The notes under the pieces: generated by a model | Told to the model about the DNA's origin: nothing | Seen by the model: the letters and a program-made list of their open reading frames with translations, nothing else | The model's database searches: none | Translations under genes and position numbers: made by a program | Origin: an uncultured bacterium | Lineage (GTDB): Bacteria > Cyanobacteriota > Vampirovibrionia > Gastranaerophilales > Gastranaerophilaceae | DNA length: 5,842 nt | Assembly: GCA_937894665.1 (NCBI GenBank) | Contig: CALAWF010000131.1 | Span: forward strand, 1 to 5,842 | Reading direction: 5' to 3' | In this document: positions 1-5,396 of the stretch, in pieces | Position numbering within the stretch: the first letter of the stretch is position 1 | How the letters are laid out: every line of letters starts with the position of its first letter

Positions 1-287
1 CATCTATTAGAGCAGCCATGATAGAAGCAGGTTTTCAGGTTGGGAATATTTATAATAAGCGTTTAAATAAATTTACAGGAACAATTGCAACAAAGGATAA
101 GAAGCTAATAAAATATCCCCTCTCAGAATTCGATTTAGGGCTGTTAAAAACTAAGGCTGGTATATTTTATCGTGATGAAAATTTAACAGCCTCTAACGAG
201 GCAATTAGTGAGCGTCGAAATAAGGACGTTAAAAATAGTAATCGAATTTCCAGTTCTCATTATATTAAAATATCGAAACTCCAATAG
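1..287 (+). CDS. MnmC/MnmD-like SAM-dependent methyltransferase, C-terminal part (runs off left edge)
   Basis: The frame is open to the left edge (first full codon at base 3) and ends at a TAG, so only about 94 C-terminal residues are seen. They read SIRAAMIEAGFQVGN, then GTIAT, then a KTKAGIFYRDENL block, an ERR triplet and a Ser-rich SSSHYIK tail. This order (R-A-x-x-x-AGF-x-VG, GT-x-A, T-x-AGI-x-YRD, RR) recalls the C-terminal part of the MnmC methyltransferase domain (COG4121/DUF752), especially the stand-alone cyanobacterial forms. In that family the enzyme methylates the aminomethyl group of the modified wobble uridine (nm5U to mnm5U) in certain tRNAs. The SAM-binding half lies outside the window, so catalysis cannot be checked. 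No FAD-oxidase domain follows the methyltransferase tail, which suggests the single-domain (MnmD-like) form. The ATG at 18 is internal, since family residues continue upstream of it. Assignment is from recalled motifs, not a search. Confidence 0.68.
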   Translation, partial: SIRAAMIEAGFQVGNIYNKRLNKFTGTIATKDKKLIKYPLSEFDLGLLKTKAGIFYRDENLTASNEAISERRNKDVKNSNRISSSHYIKISKLQ

Positions 288-320
288 GTAAATTTTATAA
301 GTATATAACTAAACGATATA

Positions 321-548
321 TCAATTATTATCAGAACTTTTTCCAATTTTTTTTAGTGAAATTTCATACCCTAAAAGTTTTGCAAAAAATTCTACATCGT
401 TGAAATCAAGAGAACCTTTTCTCATTTTGTGTGATAGTCCATCCATAGTGTATTTCTTATCACTATTTTCTGTTGCCAATTTTGCAAGTTGAGTTAGAGT
501 CATACATTCTTTGGCTAACATAATTTTTACGAACTCACGTACAGACAT
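321..548 (-). CDS. Small helix-turn-helix-like protein of unknown function
   Basis: This is a complete 75-residue frame with a TGA stop. GGAGG (553-557) lies 4 nt before the ATG, which fixes the start. The first half (EFVKIMLAKECMTLTQLAKL) has the helix-turn-helix look of lambda-repressor/Xre-like proteins: an amphipathic helix 1, then TLTQLAKLA as helix 2. The segment KYTMDGLSHKMRKGSLDF would be the recognition region, and VEFFAKLLGYEISLKKI a closing helix and strand. Short HTH proteins of this type (DUF6471-like) sit singly in many gut bacterial genomes and mobile elements. A role as a DNA-binding regulator is inferred. It is convergent with the methyltransferase (33 nt between stops) and divergent from the prepilin gene, so it could bind the shared region 549-688, but nothing demonstrates this. 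It has no toxin partner and no inducer-binding domain. Confidence 0.7.
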   Translation of the reverse strand: MSVREFVKIMLAKECMTLTQLAKLATENSDKKYTMDGLSHKMRKGSLDFNDVEFFAKLLGYEISLKKIGKSSDNN

Positions 549-688
549 AAAACCTCCACAAAATAGATTTATATGTCTAATTATTGATTATATTGACATG
601 TTTCGGCAAACGCTTTATGATAATAGAACTATATATCTATAAACCATGTAATGATACATTAATTACTTAATAATTAAAGGAGAAATAT
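549..688. promoter_or_regulatory. Divergent promoter region between the HTH gene and the prepilin gene
   Basis: This 140-bp AT-rich gap carries the start signals of two genes that diverge. The plus-strand promoter is listed separately. On the minus strand a perfect TATAAT reads from 592 to 587, about 39 nt before the HTH start codon, but I find no good -35 at 16-18 nt from it. It directly abuts and overlaps the start of the plus-strand TTGACA, so polymerase could hardly occupy both at once. Short inverted repeats occur (TAGA at 564-567 with TCTA at 576-579), but they are too weak to call an operator. Confidence 0.45.
593..621 (+). promoter_or_regulatory. Sigma70-type promoter of the prepilin gene
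   Basis: TTGACA (593-598, perfect -35) is followed by a 17-nt spacer and TATGAT (616-621, 5 of 6 matches to the -10). Spacing and sequence are near ideal. The predicted transcript starts around 628 and leaves a leader of about 60 nt, which ends in AAAGGAG (676-682) 6 nt before the ATG at 689. It is the best promoter in the window, and it implies that the prepilin gene is transcribed on its own. Confidence 0.75.
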
Positions 689-1366
689 ATGAAAAAGGGT
701 TTTACTCTTGCAGAAGTTTTGATAACGATAGGAATAATTGGTATCGTAGCAGCAATGACAATACCTTCATTAATGACAAAAATGCGAAATGTCAGAGATT
801 CAGCTACATTGAAAGAAGATTTTTCTATTTTGAAGCAAATGATGCTTTCAGCTAATGACGACGGAGCTATGGCATCAATTGTTACGGGAAATAACATGGA
901 TGAAATGAAAAATTGGTTTAATACATATTTCTTACCATATATAAAAGTTGCAAATGTTTGTTATGGAACTTCTGGTTGCTTCAGTGAAGATGTAAAAACC
1001 TCAAATGGTTCAAGATGGTCTACAATAAAACCTTGTGGATTTGCTTCTATAGCATTTACACTTAATAATGGTAGCTATATTTGTATGGATGATTTTGCTG
1101 ATACAAGATTTGGGATTCAAACTAATGGAATAACTATTGGTATTTTGGTTGATGTTAATGGAGATAAAAAACCTAACCAATTTGGAAAAGATATTTTTGC
1201 ATTAGTATTCAAGGATGAGAGCTTAGTTCCTGGAGGTTACGATATGACACAAGCACAGATTGATGAAAATTGCTCAGAAAAATGTTCTTCAGGAAATTAT
1301 TGTGGCACATATTGTATGCAAAAAGTTGTAAAAAATGGGTATAAACTTCCTGTTTACGGTAAATAA
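689..1366 (+). CDS. Type IV prepilin-like protein with class III signal peptide, cysteine-rich
   Basis: This 225-residue protein begins MKKG|FTLAEVLITIGIIGIVAAM. It has a four-residue basic leader, a prepilin-peptidase cleavage point after Gly4, the conserved Glu at mature position 5 (E9) and a hydrophobic helix to about residue 24. The mature protein should enter the inner membrane through this helix and then join a pilus or a type II secretion-like pseudopilus, with the globular part outside. The C-terminal domain has DVNGDKKPNQFGKD (155-168), an Asp/Asn-rich loop typical of pseudopilin-like proteins that may bind calcium. Eight cysteines (91, 97, 116, 132, 195, 199, 205, 209) could form four disulfides. 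The ending CMQKVVKNGYKLPVYG resembles the C-x3-V-x2-G-[WY]-K ending of the many prepilins I recall from Melainabacteria. No assembly ATPase, platform protein or peptidase is adjacent, so which machine it serves is unknown. AAAGGAG 6 nt upstream supports the start. Confidence 0.88.
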   Translation: MKKGFTLAEVLITIGIIGIVAAMTIPSLMTKMRNVRDSATLKEDFSILKQMMLSANDDGAMASIVTGNNMDEMKNWFNTYFLPYIKVANVCYGTSGCFSEDVKTSNGSRWSTIKPCGFASIAFTLNNGSYICMDDFADTRFGIQTNGITIGILVDVNGDKKPNQFGKDIFALVFKDESLVPGGYDMTQAQIDENCSEKCSSGNYCGTYCMQKVVKNGYKLPVYGK

Positions 1367-1400
1367 ATATTAATTTCTTTCTTTTATAATTAAATACCAA

Positions 1401-1414
1401 TATAATGTATTATT
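1401..1414 (+). promoter_or_regulatory. -10 element directly before an SD-less start codon (possible leaderless mRNA)
   Basis: A perfect TATAAT (1401-1406) ends 8 nt before the ATG at 1415, so a transcript from it would start at about 1412-1415, at or almost at the start codon. There is no purine-rich Shine-Dalgarno in the preceding 30 nt. The -35 position at 17 nt reads TTTCTT, which is weak. A second TATAAT (1385-1390) would instead give a leader of about 18 nt, also without a Shine-Dalgarno. Read-through from the prepilin gene, 48 nt upstream with no hairpin terminator between, is also possible. Confidence 0.45.
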
Positions 1415-2734
1415 ATGAATAAATCTTATGATGTAATAGTTGTTGGTGGAGGAACTGCCGGTTGTGCAACGGCGTATATGGCTGGCAAACTTGGTCTTAA
1501 AGTTCTTCTTATTGAAAAAGGGATTCATCTAGGCGGAACAATGACTTCCGGATTAGTTGTTCCGGTTATGAAATCCGGAAATCATCAAATTAATACCGAT
1601 TTTTATAATATTTTAATCAATGAAATGCACAATGTTGGTGGGCAAGTTACTTATCAGGACAATCCCGGATGGTTTAATCCTGAACTGCTTAAAATTGTCT
1701 TGGATAAAATTATGAAAGATGTTTCTGTAGATGTGAGATACAATGCAGAAGTAAAAGATGTAAAAACAGAAGGTAAATACATCCTCTCACTGGAAACAAA
1801 CAAGGAAATATCATCTGTATATAACGAAGAGGTAGATACGGATAATATCAACCCTATTAGGCATAAACCATTATCAGTATATATCGAAGCGAAGTACTTT
1901 GTAGATGCTACAGGAAATTGCGATTTTTCAAATAATATTAATTGCAAATTTTTAGAAATGAAATCCGAATATCAACCGATGAGTTTGCGATTTTTGATGA
2001 GCGGAATTGATTTAAAAAAATTTGGACATTGGCTCTTGAAAATTGATAATGATAGAAATGTAACGACTGTTGAAAACATTGATGGTGTAACACATTTATC
2101 AACAGCTTATACGTGGGATACTGATAAACACTGGGCTTTAGCACCATATTTTGATAAAGCCGTAGAGTTCGGAGAGCTAAAAGACTCTGATAGAAACTAT
2201 TTTCAGGTATTTACAGTAGCAGGAATGCACGATGCTTTAGCATTTAACTGTCCTAGAATCCCTGAAAACCTTAACCCAAATCTGGTTAAAGACACTTCAA
2301 AAGCCTTAATTGAAGGTAGAGAAGCTATTTTCAGGCTATCGAAATTCTGCATAAAATATTTTCCAGGTTTTGAAAATGCTTATATTTCAAACATTGCAGA
2401 TTTTTTAGGAGTAAGAGTATCAAATAGGCTAAAAGGCAAATATATTTATACAATTGACGATTTAAAATCAGGGAAAAAGTTTGAACACCCAGCATTAATC
2501 TCAAATTATCCGGTAGATGTTCATAATAGGTCTAAAAACACCTCCACTCTAGAAAAAACTGGAGAATATCAACTTCCAATAGAAAGTTTAATGGCTTATG
2601 ATTATGAAAATTTATTCGTTGTCGGTCGAGGTATTTCTGCTGATTATATGGCTCAAGGGGCATTAAGAGTGCAAGCCAGTTGTTTTTCAATGGGCGAGGC
2701 TGTTGCTAAATACATTAAAGAACAACTTTCTTAA
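1415..2734 (+). CDS. FAD-dependent oxidoreductase (PF12831-like), substrate unknown
   Basis: This 439-residue soluble flavoprotein opens with the dinucleotide-binding fold: DVIVVGGGTAGCATA (glycines 11-13 and 16), then LLIEKG with Glu34 placed to hold the ribose of FAD, and HLGGTMTSG (38-46), a loop common to the family. FVDATGNCDF (162-171) is the second FAD-contact motif, GVRVSNRLKG (332-341) matches the G-R-x3-R-x2-G stretch of FAD_oxidored proteins, and NLFVVGRGISADYMAQGALR (399-418) is the C-terminal FAD motif. Length is normal for stand-alone members. The family acts on varied substrates, and no neighbour names one here. The ATG at 1415 is the only sensible start, because the Rossmann fold begins six codons later. 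It lacks a Shine-Dalgarno. The gene meets the disulfide reductase gene tail to tail, with stop codons overlapping in TTAA (2731-2734). The family call is firm; the reaction is not known. Confidence 0.85.
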   Translation: MNKSYDVIVVGGGTAGCATAYMAGKLGLKVLLIEKGIHLGGTMTSGLVVPVMKSGNHQINTDFYNILINEMHNVGGQVTYQDNPGWFNPELLKIVLDKIMKDVSVDVRYNAEVKDVKTEGKYILSLETNKEISSVYNEEVDTDNINPIRHKPLSVYIEAKYFVDATGNCDFSNNINCKFLEMKSEYQPMSLRFLMSGIDLKKFGHWLLKIDNDRNVTTVENIDGVTHLSTAYTWDTDKHWALAPYFDKAVEFGELKDSDRNYFQVFTVAGMHDALAFNCPRIPENLNPNLVKDTSKALIEGREAIFRLSKFCIKYFPGFENAYISNIADFLGVRVSNRLKGKYIYTIDDLKSGKKFEHPALISNYPVDVHNRSKNTSTLEKTGEYQLPIESLMAYDYENLFVVGRGISADYMAQGALRVQASCFSMGEAVAKYIKEQLS

Positions 2735-4089
2735 CAAGGTCTTGATACTTTCTTACATAAAATACTCATAGCCGTTAATAATGGGTCGATAGTAGGCGAA
2801 AAAGGTGGGGAATAAGTTAAGTCATTCCTTTTAAATTCTTGGACGGTTAAACGGCCTAATAAGGCTGTTGCAAGAGCATTAATTCTTTTATCCGCACCAA
2901 TTGAACCAACCGCTTGCCCACCTAATAGCAACCCCGATGCTTTATCTGCCATAACTTTTAATGTAATTTCACCAACATTGGGCATATAAGCGACTTTATC
3001 AGTCTTGGAAACGATCGCAAAAACTGGCGTATAACCAAATTCTAAGGCTTGAGCCTCTGTTAATCCGGTCATTGACATTGTTGTATTTAAACATCTTGTT
3101 ACAGAAGAGCCTAAAACTCCTTCAAATTCGGAATACACACCAGCGGCATTTAATGCTGCATATTCTCCTTCTTTATTTGCAGTTGAACCAAGAGGAACCC
3201 AAACATAGTTTCCACTGATTAAGTGTCTTTCTTCACAACAATCTCCGCAAGCATAAATATTTTCTATAGAAGTTTGCATTAATTTATTTACACGTATTGC
3301 ACCGGTATCACCTATGACAATACCTGCATCTCTTGCGATTTCAGAATTAGGTTTTATACCAACAGACAATATTACAATATCAGTTGGCATATATTTGCCT
3401 GATAGAGTTTTAACGCCAGTGGCAACGCCATTTTCACCCAATATTTCCGTTACAATTTCGCTGGTGTGAATTTCAAAATTATTGTCATTAGATTGGTCTA
3501 AACGTTGACGAATCAACTCTGACATATCAGTATCAAATGATGGCATTATTCTATCATTTTTTTCAATTAAATCAACAAATAATCCATTTCTAACAAATGC
3601 TTCTAAGAGTTCTAGACCAATAAAACCACTTCCAATAACAACTGCTCGTTTTGACTCAAGCATCTTATTACGAATTGCAATACCATCTTCAATTTTTCGT
3701 AAAGAATATACATTTTTATAATCTTTAACTCCTGCAATATTTGGTATGATTGGTCTTGCTCCTGTTGCAATAATAAGTTTGTCATAATCAACTAAAAATG
3801 CATGTTTTTTATTACAAACTAATACTTGCTGTTGAGCGGGAAGTATTTTTTCAACTTTTGATTCTAAATAAACATCAATTCCTGAAGTATTAAACTCTTC
3901 TACAGAACGAACCAATAACGATGTATAATCCGCAAAATTGCCTTCGATATAATAAGGCAAACCACAAGCAGAATAAGATACATGCGTATCATCAGTGTAA
4001 ATACTTACTTCAGAATCGGGTAAAAGTCTTTTAATTTTTGCTGCTGCTTTTGCTCCGGCGGCAACCCCACCGATTATAACAATTTTCAT
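2731..4089 (-). CDS. CoA-disulfide reductase / NADH oxidase-family flavoenzyme
   Basis: This 452-residue pyridine nucleotide-disulfide oxidoreductase starts MKIVIIGGVAAGAKAA (FAD fold, 1-16). It carries the single redox cysteine in SYSACGLPYY (Cys42), as in NADH oxidase, NADH peroxidase and CoA-disulfide reductase rather than the CxxxxC pair of glutathione reductase. VVIGSGFIGLELLEAF (150-165) is the NAD(P)H fold, IYACGDC (278-284) binds FAD, and VPLGSTANKEGE (298-309) is a conserved dimer/FAD region. Tyr368 (AYMP) and Tyr426 (TYSPPFSP) fit the two tyrosines typical of CoA-disulfide reductases, which favours CoA-disulfide or persulfide reduction with NAD(P)H over water-forming oxidase activity. 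There is no rhodanese domain. An unusual end carries two extra cysteines (445, 452). No Shine-Dalgarno precedes the ATG. The gene probably follows the 46-codon frame at 4136-4276 in one transcript. Cytoplasmic thiol or oxidative-stress defence is inferred. Confidence 0.85.
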   Translation of the reverse strand: MKIVIIGGVAAGAKAAAKIKRLLPDSEVSIYTDDTHVSYSACGLPYYIEGNFADYTSLLVRSVEEFNTSGIDVYLESKVEKILPAQQQVLVCNKKHAFLVDYDKLIIATGARPIIPNIAGVKDYKNVYSLRKIEDGIAIRNKMLESKRAVVIGSGFIGLELLEAFVRNGLFVDLIEKNDRIMPSFDTDMSELIRQRLDQSNDNNFEIHTSEIVTEILGENGVATGVKTLSGKYMPTDIVILSVGIKPNSEIARDAGIVIGDTGAIRVNKLMQTSIENIYACGDCCEERHLISGNYVWVPLGSTANKEGEYAALNAAGVYSEFEGVLGSSVTRCLNTTMSMTGLTEAQALEFGYTPVFAIVSKTDKVAYMPNVGEITLKVMADKASGLLLGGQAVGSIGADKRINALATALLGRLTVQEFKRNDLTYSPPFSPTIDPLLTAMSILCKKVSRPC

Positions 4090-4135
4090 AGTTATAATCT
4101 AATGGAATTTCCAAAATTTTTCATTACACAATTGA

Positions 4136-4276
4136 CTAATTTGTGCTATAGGTATTTAAAATTACGCTTTTCATAAATTCACAATAGGCATCTTTATCTT
4201 GATCTATATTTTCTGCCTTTTTAATTAAATCTTTAAGCTCTACAATTATCTGCTTTCTTATTAGGTCTTCATACAT
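4136..4276 (-). CDS. Possible small protein of 46 residues, upstream of the disulfide reductase
   Basis: An ATG at 4276-4274 opens a 46-codon frame ending in TAG. The product starts MYEDLIRKQIIVELKDLIKK and ends ILNTYSTN. It is rich in Lys, Glu, Asp, Ile and Leu, with apolar residues spaced as in an amphipathic helix, and is probably cytoplasmic since it has no signal or membrane segment. Codon choice resembles the neighbouring genes. The start signal is weak: GGGGTG lies about 9 nt upstream, and a GATAAT -10-like hexamer (4299-4294) has no clear -35. It ends 46 nt before the reductase ATG on the same strand, so the two could be co-transcribed. I recognise no family. It could be a real small protein, a leader peptide of the reductase, or a chance frame. 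It is the only coding content I can suggest in the 309 bases between 4089 and 4399. Confidence 0.42.
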   Translation of the reverse strand: MYEDLIRKQIIVELKDLIKKAENIDQDKDAYCEFMKSVILNTYSTN

Positions 4277-4364
4277 GTGATACACACCCCGTTATTATCT
4301 ATTACAAATATATATACGGAATGATTTTTTAAAACTTTAACAATTCTGCTTAAATATTAAGAAA

Positions 4365-4394
4365 TATAAAAGTCGGATTTCTCCGACTTTTATA
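4365..4394 (-). terminator. Hairpin terminator of the rpiB-rsfS operon
   Basis: The arms 4365-4377 and 4382-4394 are perfectly complementary over 13 bp around a 4-nt loop. On the minus strand the loop is GAAA, a stable GNRA tetraloop. The lower stem is A-T pairs, and the downstream strand reads CTTTTATATTTC, an interrupted T-tract. It begins 4 nt after the rsfS stop codon. The stem is symmetric, so it could also stop plus-strand transcripts, though no plus-strand gene ends nearby. Confidence 0.85.
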
Positions 4395-4398
4395 AAAT

Positions 4399-4794
4399 TT
4401 ATTTATGGTATTCGCTATATTCTTTAGCTGTTTCTCGCCATTCATCTTCTAAAACGCTATAAGCATGACTCCAGAATTTTTCAATTGCATAAGTTTCACG
4501 TTCTTCCTTATGTAAAATATGAACAACTACATCGCCATAATCAAGCAAATTCCAACGATTTTTCATATCATTTTCCTGACGAATAGGTAATCGTGAAAAT
4601 ACAGTTTTGATTCTATCTTTAACTGTTTCCATCAACGCCTTTACCTGTGGAGTCGAATCGCCTGTAGCAATTACAAAATAATCTGCTAAAGATGAAACAT
4701 TGCTAATATTCAAAATTGTAATATCTTTCGCCAATTTATCGTCTAAAAATTGTGCAATAGCACAAGCAAATTTATGTGAATCTATTTCGTTCAT
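4399..4794 (-). CDS. rsfS: Ribosome silencing factor RsfS (Iojap/DUF143 family)
   Basis: The 131-residue protein has the family's full layout. DITILNISNVSSLADYFVIA (24-43) is followed by TGDSTPQVKAL, then W-NLLDYGDVVVHIL (81-94), EERE and YAIEKFWSHA (102-111), the characteristic aromatic/acidic end of the domain. RsfS binds protein uL14 of the large ribosomal subunit and blocks joining with the small subunit, which lowers translation in starvation or stationary phase. It acts in the cytoplasm as a monomer or dimer. GAAAGG (4806-4801) lies 6 nt before the ATG, inside the 15-nt gap after the rpiB stop, so the two genes are surely co-transcribed. In many bacteria rsfS sits beside nadD or cell-envelope genes; the rpiB link here is less usual. 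The short C-terminal extension (WRETAKEYSEYHK) is charged and within normal variation. Confidence 0.95.
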   Translation of the reverse strand: MNEIDSHKFACAIAQFLDDKLAKDITILNISNVSSLADYFVIATGDSTPQVKALMETVKDRIKTVFSRLPIRQENDMKNRWNLLDYGDVVVHILHKEERETYAIEKFWSHAYSVLEDEWRETAKEYSEYHK

Positions 4795-4809
4795 TATATA
4801 CCTTTCTAT

Positions 4810-5247
4810 CTAACTTTCCATCATATCAACACGGCGTTGGTGTCTTCCGCCTTCAAATTCTGATTTTAACCAAATATCTACAATATCCATTGCTAAGTTA
4901 ATACCTATAACTCGTTCCCCTAAACACAGTACATTTGAGTTATTATGAGCTCTTGATGCTCTGGCAGAGAATGTATCCCCACAAAGAGCCGCTCTTATAC
5001 CTTTAACCTTATTCGCAACAATCGACATTCCAATACCTGTGCCACAAATTAAAATGCCTCTATCAGCAACTCCAGAAACAATTTTTTCAGTAACCTTCCT
5101 TGCAATTATTGGGTAATCACAAGAGTCTGTAGAATAAGTGCCAACATTAAAACACTCAAATCCTTGTTCTTGTAAATGTTTTAAAATTTGTTCTTTATAT
5201 TCAAAACCACCATGGTCAGAACCAATTGCAATTTTTAACCTTTCCAC
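4810..5247 (-). CDS. rpiB: Ribose-5-phosphate isomerase B
   Basis: This 145-residue protein belongs to the RpiB/LacA/LacB sugar-phosphate isomerase family and interconverts ribose 5-phosphate and ribulose 5-phosphate in the pentose phosphate pathway. GSDHGGFEYK (9-18) gives Asp11 and His12 for phosphate and substrate binding. ILICGTGIGMSI (65-76) carries the catalytic-base Cys68 and the Thr70 loop. SRAHNNSNVLCLG (98-110) holds His101 and Asn102, and FEGGRHQRRV (131-140) the phosphate-binding arginines of the C-terminal end. Length is typical. The start codon is GTG, with AAAGGAG (5264-5258) 10 nt upstream; a closer ATG at 5257 is out of frame, and an in-frame stop at 5265-5263 excludes a longer protein. 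It is the first gene of the operon with rsfS. LacA/LacB is a less likely alternative, because no tagatose pathway genes are near. Confidence 0.94.
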   Translation of the reverse strand: MERLKIAIGSDHGGFEYKEQILKHLQEQGFECFNVGTYSTDSCDYPIIARKVTEKIVSGVADRGILICGTGIGMSIVANKVKGIRAALCGDTFSARASRAHNNSNVLCLGERVIGINLAMDIVDIWLKSEFEGGRHQRRVDMMES

Positions 5248-5289
5248 AATAACGCATCTCCTTTAGCTATGAACAATGTATCTTTCTTG

Positions 5290-5318
5290 ATTTTAGCGTT
5301 TATTAGATGAAAAGTAAA
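5290..5318 (-). promoter_or_regulatory. Likely promoter of rpiB-rsfS
   Basis: Reading the minus strand, TTTACT (5318-5313, 4 of 6 matches to TTGACA) is followed by 17 nt and TAAAAT (5295-5290, 5 of 6 matches to TATAAT). The predicted start is near 5283, giving a leader of about 36 nt that includes the Shine-Dalgarno. It lies just after the terminator of the flagellar gene, where a new promoter is expected. Confidence 0.5.
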
Positions 5319-5343
5319 GAAAGAAGAAAAACTTTACAACAAA

Positions 5344-5364
5344 ATAGAGGCATAAAGCCTCTAT
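5344..5364 (-). terminator. Hairpin terminator of the flagellar gene
   Basis: ATAGAGGC (5344-5351) and GCCTCTAT (5357-5364) pair over 8 bp around a 5-nt loop. On the minus strand the second arm runs into TTTTGTTGT, a usable U-tract. It lies 32 nt past the stop of the flagellar gene and upstream of the rpiB promoter, so it separates the two units. The plus strand has A residues after the hairpin, so it is one-directional. Confidence 0.75.
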
Positions 5365-5396
5365 AAAAATGGAGTTTAATACTTATATACATTTTA

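Noticed and set aside
18..20. ATG as a true start of an 89-residue protein at the left edge
   Set aside because: Family-like residues (SIRAA) continue upstream in frame to the edge and there is no Shine-Dalgarno, so it is internal to a longer gene.
321..548. HTH gene as the antitoxin of a toxin-antitoxin pair
   Set aside because: No second small gene adjoins it on its strand. Its neighbours are a methyltransferase end and a prepilin.
667..897. Open minus-strand frame opposite the prepilin gene
   Set aside because: It lies antisense to the signal-peptide region of a certain gene and its hydrophobic product mirrors that helix. It has no Shine-Dalgarno.
1209..1400. Open minus-strand frame over the end of the prepilin gene
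   Set aside because: It is antisense to the conserved Cys-rich end of the prepilin and its composition is unlike a protein.
1367..1414. Terminator between prepilin and oxidoreductase genes
   Set aside because: The stretch is T-rich but has no stem of useful length.
1654..2147. Two open minus-strand frames inside the FAD oxidoreductase
   Set aside because: Both are shadows of a clearly coding frame, with no start signals or recognisable content.
4090..4364. Riboswitch or structured RNA leader upstream of the reductase
   Set aside because: I find no strong nested pairing or known aptamer core, and much of the interval is an open frame on the same strand.
5255..5257. ATG close to the Shine-Dalgarno of rpiB as its start
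   Set aside because: It is out of frame with rpiB and directly abuts the AAAGGAG, too close for initiation. The in-frame GTG at 5247 fits better.
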